Counted from the stretch's first letter, positions 1 to 9,262 are shown. The stretch is DNA of 64,000 bases from Paraburkholderia sabiae (GCF_030412785.1 NZ_CP125296.1:1240001-1304000); one strand, 5' to 3'. Made by a program: numbers and translations. Notes: generated by a model from the sequence alone, not told the origin.

Positions 1-1140
1 GCGCAGCGCGCCCCCCGCCGCGGACGGGCGGCGCAGCCGGACGGATTCGAGATAGACCGAGCGCGTCGCTTCGAGGAACTTGCTGAAACTGAATTCCCGC
101 CGGCTTTTGCGCAGCGCCGCGTGTCCCATTAGCGGAATCAGTTCGCGCTGGCTGGCGAGCATGAAGAGCACGCGCGCGATCGCATCGGGCCCGTGCGGCG
201 GCACGATCCAGCCGTCGACGCCATCCTCGACGTTCTCCGGCAGGCCACCCACATTCGTGACGATGACCGGGCGACCCATCGACATGGCTTCCCGGCACGC
301 GTAGGACAGGCTCTCGCCATAGGACAGGACGAATGAAACGTCCGTCGCCGTGAGGATGTCCGACACGCGATCACTCAGTCCCGTGTAGGTGATCTGCGAC
401 GCGAGACCGTACTGCCTGACCTGCTGCAGCTGATCCGCTGTCGGGGGATGACCCGCCAGCAGGACGCGGAACTGTCGGCGCAGCGGCGCGGGCAGTTGCC
501 CGAGCGCGGTGACGAGGTCTCCCCATCCTTTTTCGTGCGCGGTGCCTGCCACGCTGCCCAGCACGATGGTGTTCGCGCTGGCGGGACCGAAGTAGGCCGC
601 CTTGCGAAACTGGACTTCTTCGCGCGAGGGCCTGCCAGGCACAGGAGAAAACACGCCATGCTTGATCACGGTGACATGACGGTAGGGCGAGCGCTCGCTG
701 AGCATGTCGTGGACATAGTCGCTAACGGCGATCGTGCGGGTGGTCGCAAAGCGCGCGCGAAAGAAATTGCCGACACTGTTGGCCTGTCGCGTGTTGTGCT
801 TGGTAAAGACGATAGCCGGTTTCGACGCACAACCCGCGATGGCGAGCATGACCTGCCGGTGATCGGCCGAGCCGTTCACATGGATCACGTCGAAGCGCGA
901 TTCCGTAATCAGCGAGCGCAGGCGTACAAGATTGGCGAGAAAACGCTGCCAGCGCGGCTTGAAGTCGATCTCCACCACCCGCACGCCGGGAATCCTGCGC
1001 ACCTGTTGCGACAGATGGCTGCCACGCGGTGAGGCGACGGTCACCTCATTGTCGCCGCTCATGGCGGCGGCAAGACCGGAGATGTATGTGTCGTGTCCAC
1101 CGCCATGGCCGCTGTGGAAATTGGTGTACAGAATTTTCAT
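1..1140 (-). CDS. GT4-family glycosyltransferase (3' end outside window)
   Basis: The reverse strand is open from ATG at 1140 to the window edge, giving at least 380 residues with no stop. The N-terminus starts MKILYTNFHSGHGGGHDTYI, the glycine-rich donor-domain start of GT-B enzymes. The C-terminal half has SYGESLSYACREAMSMGRPV followed by NVGGLPENV, the E-x7-E nucleotide-sugar site of GT4 transferases. These retaining enzymes move a sugar from a nucleotide donor to a lipid or growing polysaccharide on the cytoplasmic face of the inner membrane. Acceptor and sugar cannot be told from sequence. The long forward-strand reading frames here are antisense shadows. Confidence 0.93.
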   Translation of the reverse strand, partial: MKILYTNFHSGHGGGHDTYISGLAAAMSGDNEVTVASPRGSHLSQQVRRIPGVRVVEIDFKPRWQRFLANLVRLRSLITESRFDVIHVNGSADHRQVMLAIAGCASKPAIVFTKHNTRQANSVGNFFRARFATTRTIAVSDYVHDMLSERSPYRHVTVIKHGVFSPVPGRPSREEVQFRKAAYFGPASANTIVLGSVAGTAHEKGWGDLVTALGQLPAPLRRQFRVLLAGHPPTADQLQQVRQYGLASQITYTGLSDRVSDILTATDVSFVLSYGESLSYACREAMSMGRPVIVTNVGGLPENVEDGVDGWIVPPHGPDAIARVLFMLASQRELIPLMGHAALRKSRREFSFSKFLEATRSVYLESVRLRRPSAAGGALR

Positions 1141-1536
1141 TGCGCTTTGTCCTGCAAATGGTCAACATGATCGAACGCCTGAGGCGTGGTCCGGCAGCGA
1201 TGCTGTCTGCAACCCGCTCCGGGAACACACGCCGGTTTGAGATGGCGTCGCGCTGTCAGCATGACCATCGTCGCCCGGTAAGGTCGATGGATCATGGAGG
1301 ACGTGTTGAGATTTGATTGAGTGAGCCGGATGGCCTGGCGCAGCCGAAGCGAGCTCGCACCGGGTGTCGGGCAACGCAATGTTCATGAGCGGCCGGGAGA
1401 CCATTGCGCTCAATGGTGCTGATGATGTAGTGTCCGCTTTCACCCCAGCAATACCGGATCGAACCCGTCACAACGCCACGACCGTGTTACTGGTGCACGG
1501 TTATACTGACTTCGGACTGCCCGGATTCGCCCACCC
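1141..1536. other. intergenic, no gene recognised
   Basis: This is the divergent promoter region between the glycosyltransferase and the small gene at 1537. Short frames on both strands have no start signal or family resemblance. I see nothing else that can be supported. Confidence 0.5.
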
Positions 1537-1761
1537 ATGAATACTTCGAGCGCACACGACGACGCGCTGCGCCGCGAATATGATGCTGCGCTGGCGCAGC
1601 TGGATGATGCTTACCGGCAGCTTGAACAGGCACTCAGACACCATCCGTCTGATTCGTCCGCGGTGGTGGACGCGCGGCAGATGTATGAACGCGCCAGGCG
1701 CGGCTGGTTGTCTTCTGAACTGGCCTTGCGTGGTATCGCGCAAGACCGCAATCACACGTGA
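1537..1761 (+). CDS. small hydrophilic helical protein, unknown function
   Basis: A 74-residue protein starting MNTSSAHDDALRREYDAALA. It has no signal peptide or membrane segment and is rich in Ala, Arg, Gln and Asp, with a heptad-like pattern suggesting one long helix or coiled coil over residues 8-55. Third codon positions are mostly G or C, as in the surrounding genes, and the frame fills the space better than any competitor. No family is recognised. It could be a small regulatory or scaffold protein; the call rests on codon use alone. Confidence 0.55.
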   Translation: MNTSSAHDDALRREYDAALAQLDDAYRQLEQALRHHPSDSSAVVDARQMYERARRGWLSSELALRGIAQDRNHT

Positions 1762-1994
1762 TGCATCGACGAATGCGGCGGCCGGGCTTACGCGTCGAAC
1801 GCCGTCGACTCCATCCAATCTGCATGGTACGTCGACACATTCTGGATGGAGTCGATCACCAGTGGAAACATCGTCTGGTCGGGACGTTGTCACACATGTT
1901 TGCACACCGGCCTGCACCGAAGGACCGGTGCTTCCAGGCGTGCGGCAGTCACGCGCACCAGACGAACGCCACATGAACACCGCACGCCCAGCGC

Positions 1995-2273
1995 TTACCA
2001 GTCTCCATAGTAGTCGTGGTAATAGCGGTGGTGCCAACCATGGTCCCAGCGATCATCATCCGTCCACGACGGCGCAACAATCACGGGGGGCGCCTGGTAA
2101 ATGACGGGCGGTGACCGATACACGACGGGCGGCGGCGCATAGACGACAGGCGACGGCGTATATACCGGGGCCACGCCAAGGTAGATGCCAATATCAGCCC
2201 CCGCCCACGAGGGGGGTGATAGTGCAATGAGAAGCAGGCAGGTGGTGCCTGTGATCAGTTTCTGAGGTTTCAT
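1995..2273 (-). CDS. secreted PXPV-repeat protein
   Basis: A 92-residue protein. An in-frame start exists upstream, but ATG at 2273 gives a clean signal peptide (MKPQKLITGTTCLLLIALSP, cut after SWA). The mature part has about five short repeats of the type PVVYAPPPVVYR, then a His/Tyr/Asp-rich tail (HHRYYHDYYGDW). This is the layout of the Burkholderiales PXPV-repeat family of small exported proteins. Function in the family is not established. The tail could bind metal or sit in the envelope. It is a single gene with no operon partner. Confidence 0.8.
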   Translation of the reverse strand: MKPQKLITGTTCLLLIALSPPSWAGADIGIYLGVAPVYTPSPVVYAPPPVVYRSPPVIYQAPPVIVAPSWTDDDRWDHGWHHRYYHDYYGDW

Positions 2274-2828
2274 GTCGTCACCCGAAAGGTACTTTTGATC
2301 GCGGACGTCACAGTGTGTTGCCACCGGTTCAGAGCTGGGCAGCGAAGGAGTATTCGCACATCACCGTGTGAGGGTGACGGAACAATACGTGATGCTTAGC
2401 ATCATTGTTGTAACGGATTGTCGAAGAAGGTGTGGGTTGACGATCACGATACCGCTTCATGAGTCATACGATGTGTTTTCGGTTCTGTCGCCAGCGCCAG
2501 GCCGGAAATCACTTGATAAACAACTGGTTCAGGCTCGAAAAGGCGCTTGTGATGCAAGCCTTGGCGAGGTGACGGCGGGGAGAAGGCGCACGATGTTCGC
2601 CCGGATCAGGCCAGGCTTGTAACCTGGTCCACGTATTCTGCACCCAACATCCATCAAAGCTGAACGTGGAATTCCGTTTAGGACCCGGGATGTTCAACAT
2701 GTACAGCTGCTAACGCAGGACAACACCTCACGGTTCAATCCGCATTCTCCCGGTCCGGCGCCAGCGTGTAGCGGATGGCCACCTGTGACATGGCGATCTG
2801 CATCGGCTGGTCATGGTCAGAAGCCGTT
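2274..2828. other. intergenic, no gene recognised
   Basis: About 550 bases between the PXPV gene and the 3' end of the EAL/GGDEF gene. Short frames on both strands lack start signals and family motifs. No terminator with a T-run or repeat was seen. Confidence 0.5.
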
Positions 2829-4703
2829 TCAGTCGCTCCGGGTACCGGTCGATCTGTCAAACGGGTCGGCCTCCGCCTGATCGGCCTCTCGAGGCAACGA
2901 CGCGCAGGCTTCGTCAATGCTGATCACGATGAAGCCTGAGGGATCCTGTTTTGCACGCCGCTTGGTCAGCGCTGCAGCCGACGCAATGTCTTCGCTGTTG
3001 TACGGAAGCGAGCTGCCGTGGAACTGGACGTGCACGCAACCGATTGCCATGGTGACAAAGCCATAGAAGGTGGGATTGCCGCGGCGATCTTCGCCACGAA
3101 TGCCGCCCGCAATCTGGTCGGTCAGCGCATAGAAGCGTTGCGCGCCCTCGTTAAATGATCCGATCGCGCGTAGTGCACGCTCTCGCCAGTCATCGCTCTG
3201 GAACAGCACGAGAAAGTCGTCGCCGCCCACGTGTCCCAGGAAGTCGCGCGTCGGGTCGCATACGTCCGCCAGCACGGTGGCGGCGTACTTCAGCACTTCA
3301 TCACCTTTCCAGTAGCCATACTGATCGTTGAAGGGCTTGAAATGGTTCAGGTCGACGTAACAGGCGTAGAAGCCGCCTTCGTTTCGCAGGAGGCGTTCAA
3401 TGTGTGAACTGATGGGAATGTTGCCAGGCAGGAAGGTCAGTGGATTGGCGTAGCGCGCGGCTTCTATGCGCGCTTCGGTGACTGCCCGCACGAGGCTCTC
3501 GCCCGTGCCTAGCCCGAGGTAGCGGCCATTGTCGGTAATGACGAAGCCGTCCGTGAGATAGCGCTGGTCGTCGCTCGCGAGGTACTCGGCCATCTGCTGC
3601 ACATTCAGGGATTTCTCGATCAGCAGCGGGGACGTATTGGCGAACATCAGGCAGGACCGCTTGCCGAACAGTTCGCGATGAAACGGCTGCGCATACCGGT
3701 CCATGAAGGTGCGCCGGTTGAGCAGGGCGACCGGCTGATTGTCTTCGATCACTGCGAGCGCGTGCAGGTGAGACATGCGGTTGAACCACGCAAGCACATC
3801 GTCGTTGGTCGCCTGACGCGGCAATGCCGGCGCATACACCAGAAGTTTGGCGGTCGCCACGCCGCCTGAGAGCGAGGTCATGCCCGGGCGCGCCGTTTCG
3901 GGAAAGACGGCAATCTGGCTGGCGCGGACTGTCCGGCGGATGTTCTCGGCGATCTTGCGTTGGGGCTGCGCCGCCGGCCGACCGAGCAGGTAGCCCTGGC
4001 CGTAGCCGATCCCGATATCGCGGGCGACGGTCAGGTCCGCTTCGGTCTCGAGTCCCTCCGCAATGAGTTTCGCCCCGCTTGCGCCGGCGAAGTGCTGCAT
4101 CGCCCGCACCGCTTCGAACTTGAGCGGGTCGCTTGCGACACCATGAATGAAGAACCGGTCGATCTTGACAATATCTGGTTTCAGCTGGACCCACAGGTTC
4201 ATGGTCGCTCGGGCTGTCCCATAGTCGTCAAGCGCGAATTGTGCGCCCGACGCGCGCAGGCTCGCGAGGGCGGGCAGAAAGCTGCCGACATCGGAGATCG
4301 CGCCTTGCTCGGTCAACTCGATCACGATGCGCCTCGGATCGATGCCTGCGTGCCAGGGGCGGGTATGCTGCTGGGCGGTGAGCGCGGCGAGCTCGCGAAT
4401 CGTGTCCGCGCTGAAATTGATGAACAGCCGGCCATCGAATTCCAGTCGCGCGAACGCATCGATACACGTGCGCGCGGCCGCCCGTTCGAGTTCAATGACG
4501 CGTCTCTCGGTGTTCGCCTGCGTGAACAGCGCGAATGGCGTCTCAAGCGCAGTGCCCGCCGGCCCGCGGATGAGCCCCTCGTAGCCGAGGATCGCGCCAT
4601 CATGAAAATCCACAATGGGCTGAAATACGGCGCACAGGCCGCCCCTGACGATCAGATCGTCAAGGCTGGGCGACGCAGGCGTCGTTGATGAGCGAAGTGG
4701 CAT
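2829..4703 (-). CDS. EAL-CBS-GGDEF cyclic-di-GMP signalling protein
   Basis: About 624 residues, cytosolic, no membrane segments. The start is taken at ATG 4703 (AGG six bases upstream); a TTG four codons earlier is the alternative. Counting from that TTG, the EAL domain spans about 20-250 with all key motifs: YEGLIRG (45-51), NFS (100-102), ELTE (133-136), LDDYGTA (162-168), KID (184-186), AEGLET (219-224), GYLLGRP (241-247). It should therefore be an active c-di-GMP phosphodiesterase. A CBS-like pair follows (about 300-415), then a GGDEF domain whose signature is GGDDF (497-501), so the fourth residue is Asp instead of Glu and cyclase activity is doubtful. Its position beside fliC fits control of motility versus attachment. 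Confidence 0.92.
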   Translation of the reverse strand: MPLRSSTTPASPSLDDLIVRGGLCAVFQPIVDFHDGAILGYEGLIRGPAGTALETPFALFTQANTERRVIELERAAARTCIDAFARLEFDGRLFINFSADTIRELAALTAQQHTRPWHAGIDPRRIVIELTEQGAISDVGSFLPALASLRASGAQFALDDYGTARATMNLWVQLKPDIVKIDRFFIHGVASDPLKFEAVRAMQHFAGASGAKLIAEGLETEADLTVARDIGIGYGQGYLLGRPAAQPQRKIAENIRRTVRASQIAVFPETARPGMTSLSGGVATAKLLVYAPALPRQATNDDVLAWFNRMSHLHALAVIEDNQPVALLNRRTFMDRYAQPFHRELFGKRSCLMFANTSPLLIEKSLNVQQMAEYLASDDQRYLTDGFVITDNGRYLGLGTGESLVRAVTEARIEAARYANPLTFLPGNIPISSHIERLLRNEGGFYACYVDLNHFKPFNDQYGYWKGDEVLKYAATVLADVCDPTRDFLGHVGGDDFLVLFQSDDWRERALRAIGSFNEGAQRFYALTDQIAGGIRGEDRRGNPTFYGFVTMAIGCVHVQFHGSSLPYNSEDIASAAALTKRRAKQDPSGFIVISIDEACASLPREADQAEADPFDRSTGTRSD

Positions 4704-4865
4704 GGCGACCTGCAAAGGCGATGAACTTCACGTTGGGCGACAACGGCCGGAACAGGAGAACGGATCCCCGGAAAGATTGAGCATCACGTGAGTCGGTCGC
4801 ACACACATGAGTGCGCCGCGAGCGGTGACTGACCGGGCGTTGACGGCTGTTACTCCCGGTCACGC

Positions 4866-4931
4866 TCACTTCATCCACCTCATGAACCGGTAGATCAGTT
4901 CGCCAAGGACGGCGGCAATGACGGCCGTCAC
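4866..4931 (-). CDS. 21-residue hydrophobic peptide, type I toxin-like
   Basis: GTG at 4931 has a perfect GGAGG eight bases upstream. The product is a single hydrophobic helix (MTAVIAAVLGELIYRF) ending in MRWMK. One membrane-spanning helix with a Trp- and Lys-rich tail is the design of Ldr/Fst-type toxic peptides, which insert in the inner membrane. It sits downstream of fliC on the same strand, behind a 12-codon leader ORF. The family link is inference from architecture. No antisense RNA promoter was identified with confidence. Confidence 0.35.
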   Translation of the reverse strand: MTAVIAAVLGELIYRFMRWMK

Positions 4932-4966
4932 AACGCTCGCCTCCGGTCCTGGAGGCAGTCCGTCAT
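4928..4966 (-). CDS. 12-codon leader ORF overlapping a small hydrophobic peptide
   Basis: ATG at 4966 is preceded by GAGG eight bases upstream and encodes MTDCLQDRRRAL. Its TGA overlaps the GTG start of the next small ORF as GTGA. This is the classic arrangement for translational coupling. No homology is known; the call rests on ribosome-binding site, overlap and spacing. Confidence 0.35.
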   Translation of the reverse strand: MTDCLQDRRRAL

Positions 4967-5118
4967 GCGTTGAACCTCGGCGCTGCAGCCGAGATAGAGC
5001 ACAAAAACCAGAAAGATCCTTGCTGCGATCACGTATCGCGTTTTCATCCTGTTCCTCAAGGCAGACGACGCGCCCTGCACGTCGTGTTACGTGCAGGATC
5101 CGGCATGCAGGTGAATGA

Positions 5119-5144
5119 CGGGAGTCGTGGCGCCACGGCTCCCG
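5119..5144 (-). terminator. second hairpin downstream of fliC
   Basis: CGGGAG and CTCCCG flank an inner GTGGCGCCAC dyad, giving a long GC-rich hairpin 45-70 bases past the flagellin stop. There is no T-run, so it would act with Rho or as an RNA-stabilising 3' end. Confidence 0.4.
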
Positions 5145-5157
5145 TGCGTTGCGATGT

Positions 5158-5181
5158 GGGGCGCGCTGTGTCACGCGCCCC
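5158..5181 (-). terminator. hairpin immediately after fliC stop
   Basis: GGGGCGCG (5158-5165) pairs perfectly with CGCGCCCC (5174-5181) around an eight-base loop, starting eight bases after the flagellin stop codon. It lacks a T-tract. Confidence 0.5.
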
Positions 5182-5188
5182 GCGACCT

Positions 5189-6007
5189 TTACTGGAGCAG
5201 TTTCAGAACCTGCTGCGGCATCGAGTTCGCCTGCGCCAGAACCGAGATGCCCGCCTGCTTGAGCACCTGCGCCTTCGACAGGGCCGCCGTTTCCGCCGCG
5301 AAGTCCGCGTCGGTGATCTGCGAGCGGGCCGCGCTCATGTTCGTCGCCTGCGTGTTGGTCGTCGAGATGGCCGCCTGGAACGTGTTCTGGGTGGCGCCCA
5401 GCGTCGCCTGGAACGTGTTGACGCTCGTCAGAACGCTGTCGATCGAGCTCATCGCGGACTGGGCTGCCGACGCCGTCGAGACGCTCAGCGCGTTGATGCC
5501 GAGGCTCGTCGAGTCCCACTTCTGCGAACCGAAGTTGGCCGTGATCTGCTGGCCGTTGAACGCACCGATCTGGAAGTTGACCGAACCGATGCCGTTGAGC
5601 ACCGCCTGGCCGTTGAACGTCGTCTGTTGCGCCACGCGCGTGATTTCCGTCAGACGGGTCGTCACTTCCGACTGCAGGTTCGCCAGCGCGCTCGAGTTGA
5701 GCGAGCCGTCACCGGCTTCCACCGACAGCTGGCGGATGCGCTGCAGGTTGTCCACGATCGACTGCAGCGCGCCGTTGGTCGTCTGCACCATCGAGATACC
5801 GTTGTTGGCATTGGATGCGCCCTGCGTGAGCGCGTTGATCGACGCTGTCTGCGAGGTCGCGATCGCGAGGCCTGCTGCATCATCGGCAGCCGTGTTCACC
5901 CGCTTGCCCGACGACAGACGGTTGATCGCCTGCGCGAGTGCGCTATCCGATCCTGACAGGTTGTTCTGCGCCGTCAGCGACATGATATTCGTGTTGATGT
6001 TCAGCAT
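5189..6007 (-). CDS. fliC: flagellin (short form)
   Basis: The protein has 272 residues from ATG at 6007 (MLNINTNIMSLTAQNNLSG). An upstream start would add 16 residues without flagellin character. The N-terminal D0/D1 region (about 1-140) and the C-terminal D1/D0 region (about 190-272, ending MPQQVLKLLQ) are both present and well conserved. The variable D2/D3 part is almost absent, which makes this much shorter than the roughly 380-residue Burkholderia filament protein. It is exported by the flagellar type III system and polymerises into the filament. A sigma-28 promoter lies at 6101-6128 and hairpins follow the stop. The gene stands alone, without fliD or fliS beside it. Confidence 0.96.
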   Translation of the reverse strand: MLNINTNIMSLTAQNNLSGSDSALAQAINRLSSGKRVNTAADDAAGLAIATSQTASINALTQGASNANNGISMVQTTNGALQSIVDNLQRIRQLSVEAGDGSLNSSALANLQSEVTTRLTEITRVAQQTTFNGQAVLNGIGSVNFQIGAFNGQQITANFGSQKWDSTSLGINALSVSTASAAQSAMSSIDSVLTSVNTFQATLGATQNTFQAAISTTNTQATNMSAARSQITDADFAAETAALSKAQVLKQAGISVLAQANSMPQQVLKLLQ

Positions 6008-6100
6008 TTTTCGTCCTTGTCTGTAAAACGCCCCGGTGCTCCCCGGTGGATACATCTGGCGTGGCGCATGTTCGATGCACTGCGCCTGCGCCTGTCGTGG

Positions 6101-6128
6101 ATGACGGCGACCAGGAATCGAAACTTTA
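6101..6128 (-). promoter_or_regulatory. sigma-28 (FliA) promoter of fliC
   Basis: On the reverse strand TAAAGTTT (6128-6121) matches the FliA -35 element exactly. After 12 bases GCCGTCAT (6108-6101) matches GCCGATAA at five of eight positions. Spacing is one base over the usual 11. It lies 94 bases upstream of the flagellin start, where class 3 flagellar promoters are expected. Confidence 0.75.
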
Positions 6129-6713
6129 GAGATTTATCTGGATTGCTGATGAGTTTTATTTGTAGTTGGAGATAGTGTTAAGAAACGATATGGATTCAGT
6201 GAAGTCAGCAATTCTTCACTGGAAAAAGGGCAGTTCAGTGGGTAAGGTGAAAAGTGCTGCCCAGGAAGCGGGCACACGATTCGCGTAGACGTGGCGGCAA
6301 AATTGTTGAGAGTCTATGAAGGAACGTTGAATGACGTTGTTGCTGTTCATTCTGCGTGAGTGGTTGTGGCAATCGGCGATATCGGGGCAAGGCAGGATGC
6401 ATGCATGAAACGTGTCCCATATTTCCAGGATAACTAAACAAACTGTGACCAGAATGTCGCTGATGGAAGGCGGGCGCGATGGAATGAAGGCCCGGAATGC
6501 GGGCCGGCGTGACAGCGTCGCCGCAGGGCGACGTTCGTAGGCAATGTTTTACGCCCGGGGTCACTGACGATCGCGGGCAGGCGATTGGGCGCTATGAAGC
6601 GCTATGAAGCGTGATGTGGCAAATCCGGTGCAGCGTAACCGGCAGGCCATTCTGGTCTGGCGGGGGCTGTCGCCGACATCAGGAATATCCGGCAACGGAT
6701 CGGGGAGAGCGTT
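6129..6713. other. divergent intergenic region between fliC and flgE
   Basis: No gene was recognised. The fliC-proximal part is AT-rich. A 10-base direct repeat (GCGCTATGAA, twice) lies at about 6590-6610, just before the candidate sigma-54 site. Confidence 0.5.
6617..6632 (+). promoter_or_regulatory. candidate sigma-54 promoter upstream of flgE
   Basis: TGGCAAATCCGGTGCA resembles the -24/-12 consensus TGGCAC-N5-TTGCW, with the GG and GC doublets at the right spacing. It sits about 82 bases before flgE. Chance occurrence is possible, and no activator site was identified. Confidence 0.3.
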
Positions 6714-8213
6714 ATGGGTTACCAGCAGGGGTTGAGCGGACTGGCGGGCGCGTCAAGCGACCTCAACACGATCGGCAATAACATCGCGAATGCGCATACC
6801 GTCGGCTTCAAGCACGGTCAGGCGCAATTCACCGATGTGTACGCGAATTCGGTCGTCACGGCGATCAACAACCAGGTCGGCATCGGTACGCGCATGTCGC
6901 ACGTCGAGCAGAATTTCTCGCAGGGCACGCTCAGGAGCGACGACGTTGCGCTGCATGTCGCCATCAACGGCGACGGGTTCTTCCAGATGTCGAACAACGG
7001 CACACTGACCTACTCACGCAACGGCGTCTTCCAGCTCGACAAGAACGGCTATATCACGAATGCTGACGGCCTGAAACTCACGGGTTATCCGGCCAGCGCC
7101 AGCGGCGTCATCAATACGGCATCCACCGTGCCCCTGAAGGTGCAGACGGCGAACATTCCGCCCACGGCCACCACGACCGTGACCGCCGGTCTGAACCTGA
7201 ATGCCCAGGATCCCCTCCGGCTGGGCGCGCCGACGGTCACGACGTCGGGCGCGCTGTCGAGCCGGGGCGTGACGATTACCGACGCCACGCAGGGCACCAA
7301 CGCCGAGACGTGGACGATACGCTTCACGGGAGCGGGCACCTACAACCTGAGTTCGTCTGGCGGGTTTTCGCAGATGGGTCTGACGCACACCGCGAACTCG
7401 CCGCTCAAGCTCGGCAATGGCGAGACCATCACGCTCACGGGCGCGGCAGCGGCTGGCGACAGCGTGACGGTGGCGCCTAACCCCGTCGTCTTCAACCCCG
7501 CCGACAGCGCCACCTACAGCTACGCCACCTCGGTCGGGGTGTATGACTCGCTCGGTGGCAGCCATCAGGTCGACATGTACTTCGTGAAGAAGGGAGCGGG
7601 CGCCTGGGACGTGTACGCCGGCAAGACGGGGAACGTGCCGGCTACGAAGATCGGCACGGCGAAGTTCGACACCGGCGGCAATCTCGTGAGCACCACCGAC
7701 GCGGCAGGCGCGGCGACCTCCATGCCGTTTGCCTTCAACTTCTCCATTCCGAACACGGACGGCTCTGCGACGCCCCAGGCGCTCACGCTGAAGATCGGCG
7801 GCACGACGCAGTTTGGCAGCAAGAATGGCACGTATTCGTTGACGCAGGACGGATTCGCCGCCGGGCAACTAAGCCGGTTCTCGATCGGCACGGACGGCAC
7901 GCTCACGGGCAACTACTCGAACGGTCAGACCGCGGCGCTCGGCCAGATCACGCTCGCGACCTTCGCGAACCAGAACGGACTGGTCAACCTGGGGAACAAC
8001 CAGTATCAGGCGACGGCCGCGTCGGGCGTCGCCGTGATCGGTACGCCCGGCTCGACGAACCACGGCATGTTGCAGGGCGGGGCGACCGAAAACTCGAACG
8101 TCGACCTCACCAGTGAACTCGTGAAGCTGATCACCGCACAACGCAACTATCAGGCGAACGCGCAGACGATCAAGACCCAGCGGGCCGTCGACCAGACGCT
8201 GATGAACCTGTAA
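6714..8213 (+). CDS. flgE: flagellar hook protein
   Basis: 499 residues. The N-terminus MGYQQGLSGLAGASSDLNTI, followed by GNNIANAHTVGFK, is the rod/hook signature. VAINGDGFFQM and a Flg_hook domain follow, and the C-terminus (SNVDLTSELVKLITAQRNYQ to TLMNL) is the conserved D0 helix. It is exported by the flagellar type III apparatus and polymerises into the hook. It starts a run of three axial genes (flgE, flgG, flgK) on the same strand. flgD and flgF are not adjacent, unlike in the normal flgBCDEFGHIJ operon. It appears intact. Confidence 0.95.
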   Translation: MGYQQGLSGLAGASSDLNTIGNNIANAHTVGFKHGQAQFTDVYANSVVTAINNQVGIGTRMSHVEQNFSQGTLRSDDVALHVAINGDGFFQMSNNGTLTYSRNGVFQLDKNGYITNADGLKLTGYPASASGVINTASTVPLKVQTANIPPTATTTVTAGLNLNAQDPLRLGAPTVTTSGALSSRGVTITDATQGTNAETWTIRFTGAGTYNLSSSGGFSQMGLTHTANSPLKLGNGETITLTGAAAAGDSVTVAPNPVVFNPADSATYSYATSVGVYDSLGGSHQVDMYFVKKGAGAWDVYAGKTGNVPATKIGTAKFDTGGNLVSTTDAAGAATSMPFAFNFSIPNTDGSATPQALTLKIGGTTQFGSKNGTYSLTQDGFAAGQLSRFSIGTDGTLTGNYSNGQTAALGQITLATFANQNGLVNLGNNQYQATAASGVAVIGTPGSTNHGMLQGGATENSNVDLTSELVKLITAQRNYQANAQTIKTQRAVDQTLMNL

Positions 8214-8216
8214 GCG

Positions 8217-8234
8217 CGATGCCGTCCGGCATCG
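8217..8234 (+). terminator. hairpin after flgE
   Basis: CGATGCC and GGCATCG form a perfect 7-bp stem with a GTCC loop, starting four bases after the flgE stop. There is no T-run, so it may be a processing or stability element instead. Confidence 0.4.
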
Positions 8235-8370
8235 TGATGTCAGTGACATTCGCGGCGGCCGCATCGGTTCGCCGCACACGCTTTGCGCACCACCGGGCTG
8301 CGCGCGTCGGGCTGCGGCCCACCACGAGACTTAACGCTGCGCACGATGATGCGCGAAAGAGGAAAGACCA

Positions 8371-9153
8371 GTGAACCGCTCACTTTATATCGCCGCCACG
8401 GGGATGAATGCGCAACAGGCGCAGATGGACACCATCGCGAACAACCTCGCGAACGTCAGCACGAATGGCTTCAAGGGCTCACGCGCCGTGTTCGGAGATC
8501 TGCTGTACCAGACGATCCGCCAGCCGGGCGCAAACGCGACACAGCAGACGCAGTTGCCCTCTGGCGTCCAGCTCGGCACGGGTGTGCAGCAGGTCGCGAC
8601 CGAGCGCCTGTACACGCAGGGCAACCTCCAGCAGACGGGCAATTCGAAGGATGTCGCCATCAATGGCCAGGGCTTCTTCCCGGTCATGATGCCCGACGGC
8701 ACGAACGCGTACACGCGTGACGGCTCATTCCAGACCAACGCGCAGGGGCAGCTCGTGACCTCGGGCGGCTATCCGGTGGCGCCCGCGATCACGGTTCCGC
8801 AGAACGCGACGTCACTCACGATCGGCCGCGACGGCGCGGTGTCCGTCACGCTCGCAGGGTCGAGCGTCAGCCAGCAAATCGGCGCGATGCAACTCGTGAC
8901 CTTCATTAATCCGGCCGGGCTCGATGCAAAAGGCGAAAGCCTGTTCGCGGAGACAGCGAGCTCGGGCGTACCCAACTTCACGGCGCCGGGCACGAACGGC
9001 GCGGGCGTGCTGAATCAGGGTTATGTCGAGGCGTCGAACGTGAACGTCGTGCAGGAGCTCGTCAACATGATCAAGACGCAGCGTGCGTACGAAATCAACA
9101 GCAAGGCGGTGACCACGTCCGACCAGATGCTGCAGAAGGTCAGCCAGCTGTGA
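8371..9153 (+). CDS. flgG: flagellar distal rod protein
   Basis: 260 residues, the normal FlgG length. It opens [20 protein letters not shown], then has [19 protein letters not shown] (rod signature), VAINGQGFF, and the conserved C-terminal helix ([20 protein letters not shown] to MLQKVSQL). It would form the distal rod through the periplasm. The gap of 157 bases to flgE holds no flgF. Downstream, flgK follows after 109 bases where flgH would be expected. It appears intact. Confidence 0.95.
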   Translation: MNRSLYIAATGMNAQQAQMDTIANNLANVSTNGFKGSRAVFGDLLYQTIRQPGANATQQTQLPSGVQLGTGVQQVATERLYTQGNLQQTGNSKDVAINGQGFFPVMMPDGTNAYTRDGSFQTNAQGQLVTSGGYPVAPAITVPQNATSLTIGRDGAVSVTLAGSSVSQQIGAMQLVTFINPAGLDAKGESLFAETASSGVPNFTAPGTNGAGVLNQGYVEASNVNVVQELVNMIKTQRAYEINSKAVTTSDQMLQKVSQL

Positions 9154-9262
9154 GGTCGGTCCCGGCGCAGTGATCGCCGGATCTGACGCGCCTCGCGGAT
9201 AACCCGTCGACATCCCATCGATATCCCATCACCGGCTCTCATGCCGACACCAGGATCCACGC

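Noticed and set aside
448..1032. 194-codon forward frame
   Set aside because: Antisense to the glycosyltransferase, whose frame is open across the entire 1140 bases with family motifs.
4970..6026. Long forward frames opposite fliC
   Set aside because: Composition is Arg- or Cys-rich and the reverse strand is unmistakably flagellin.
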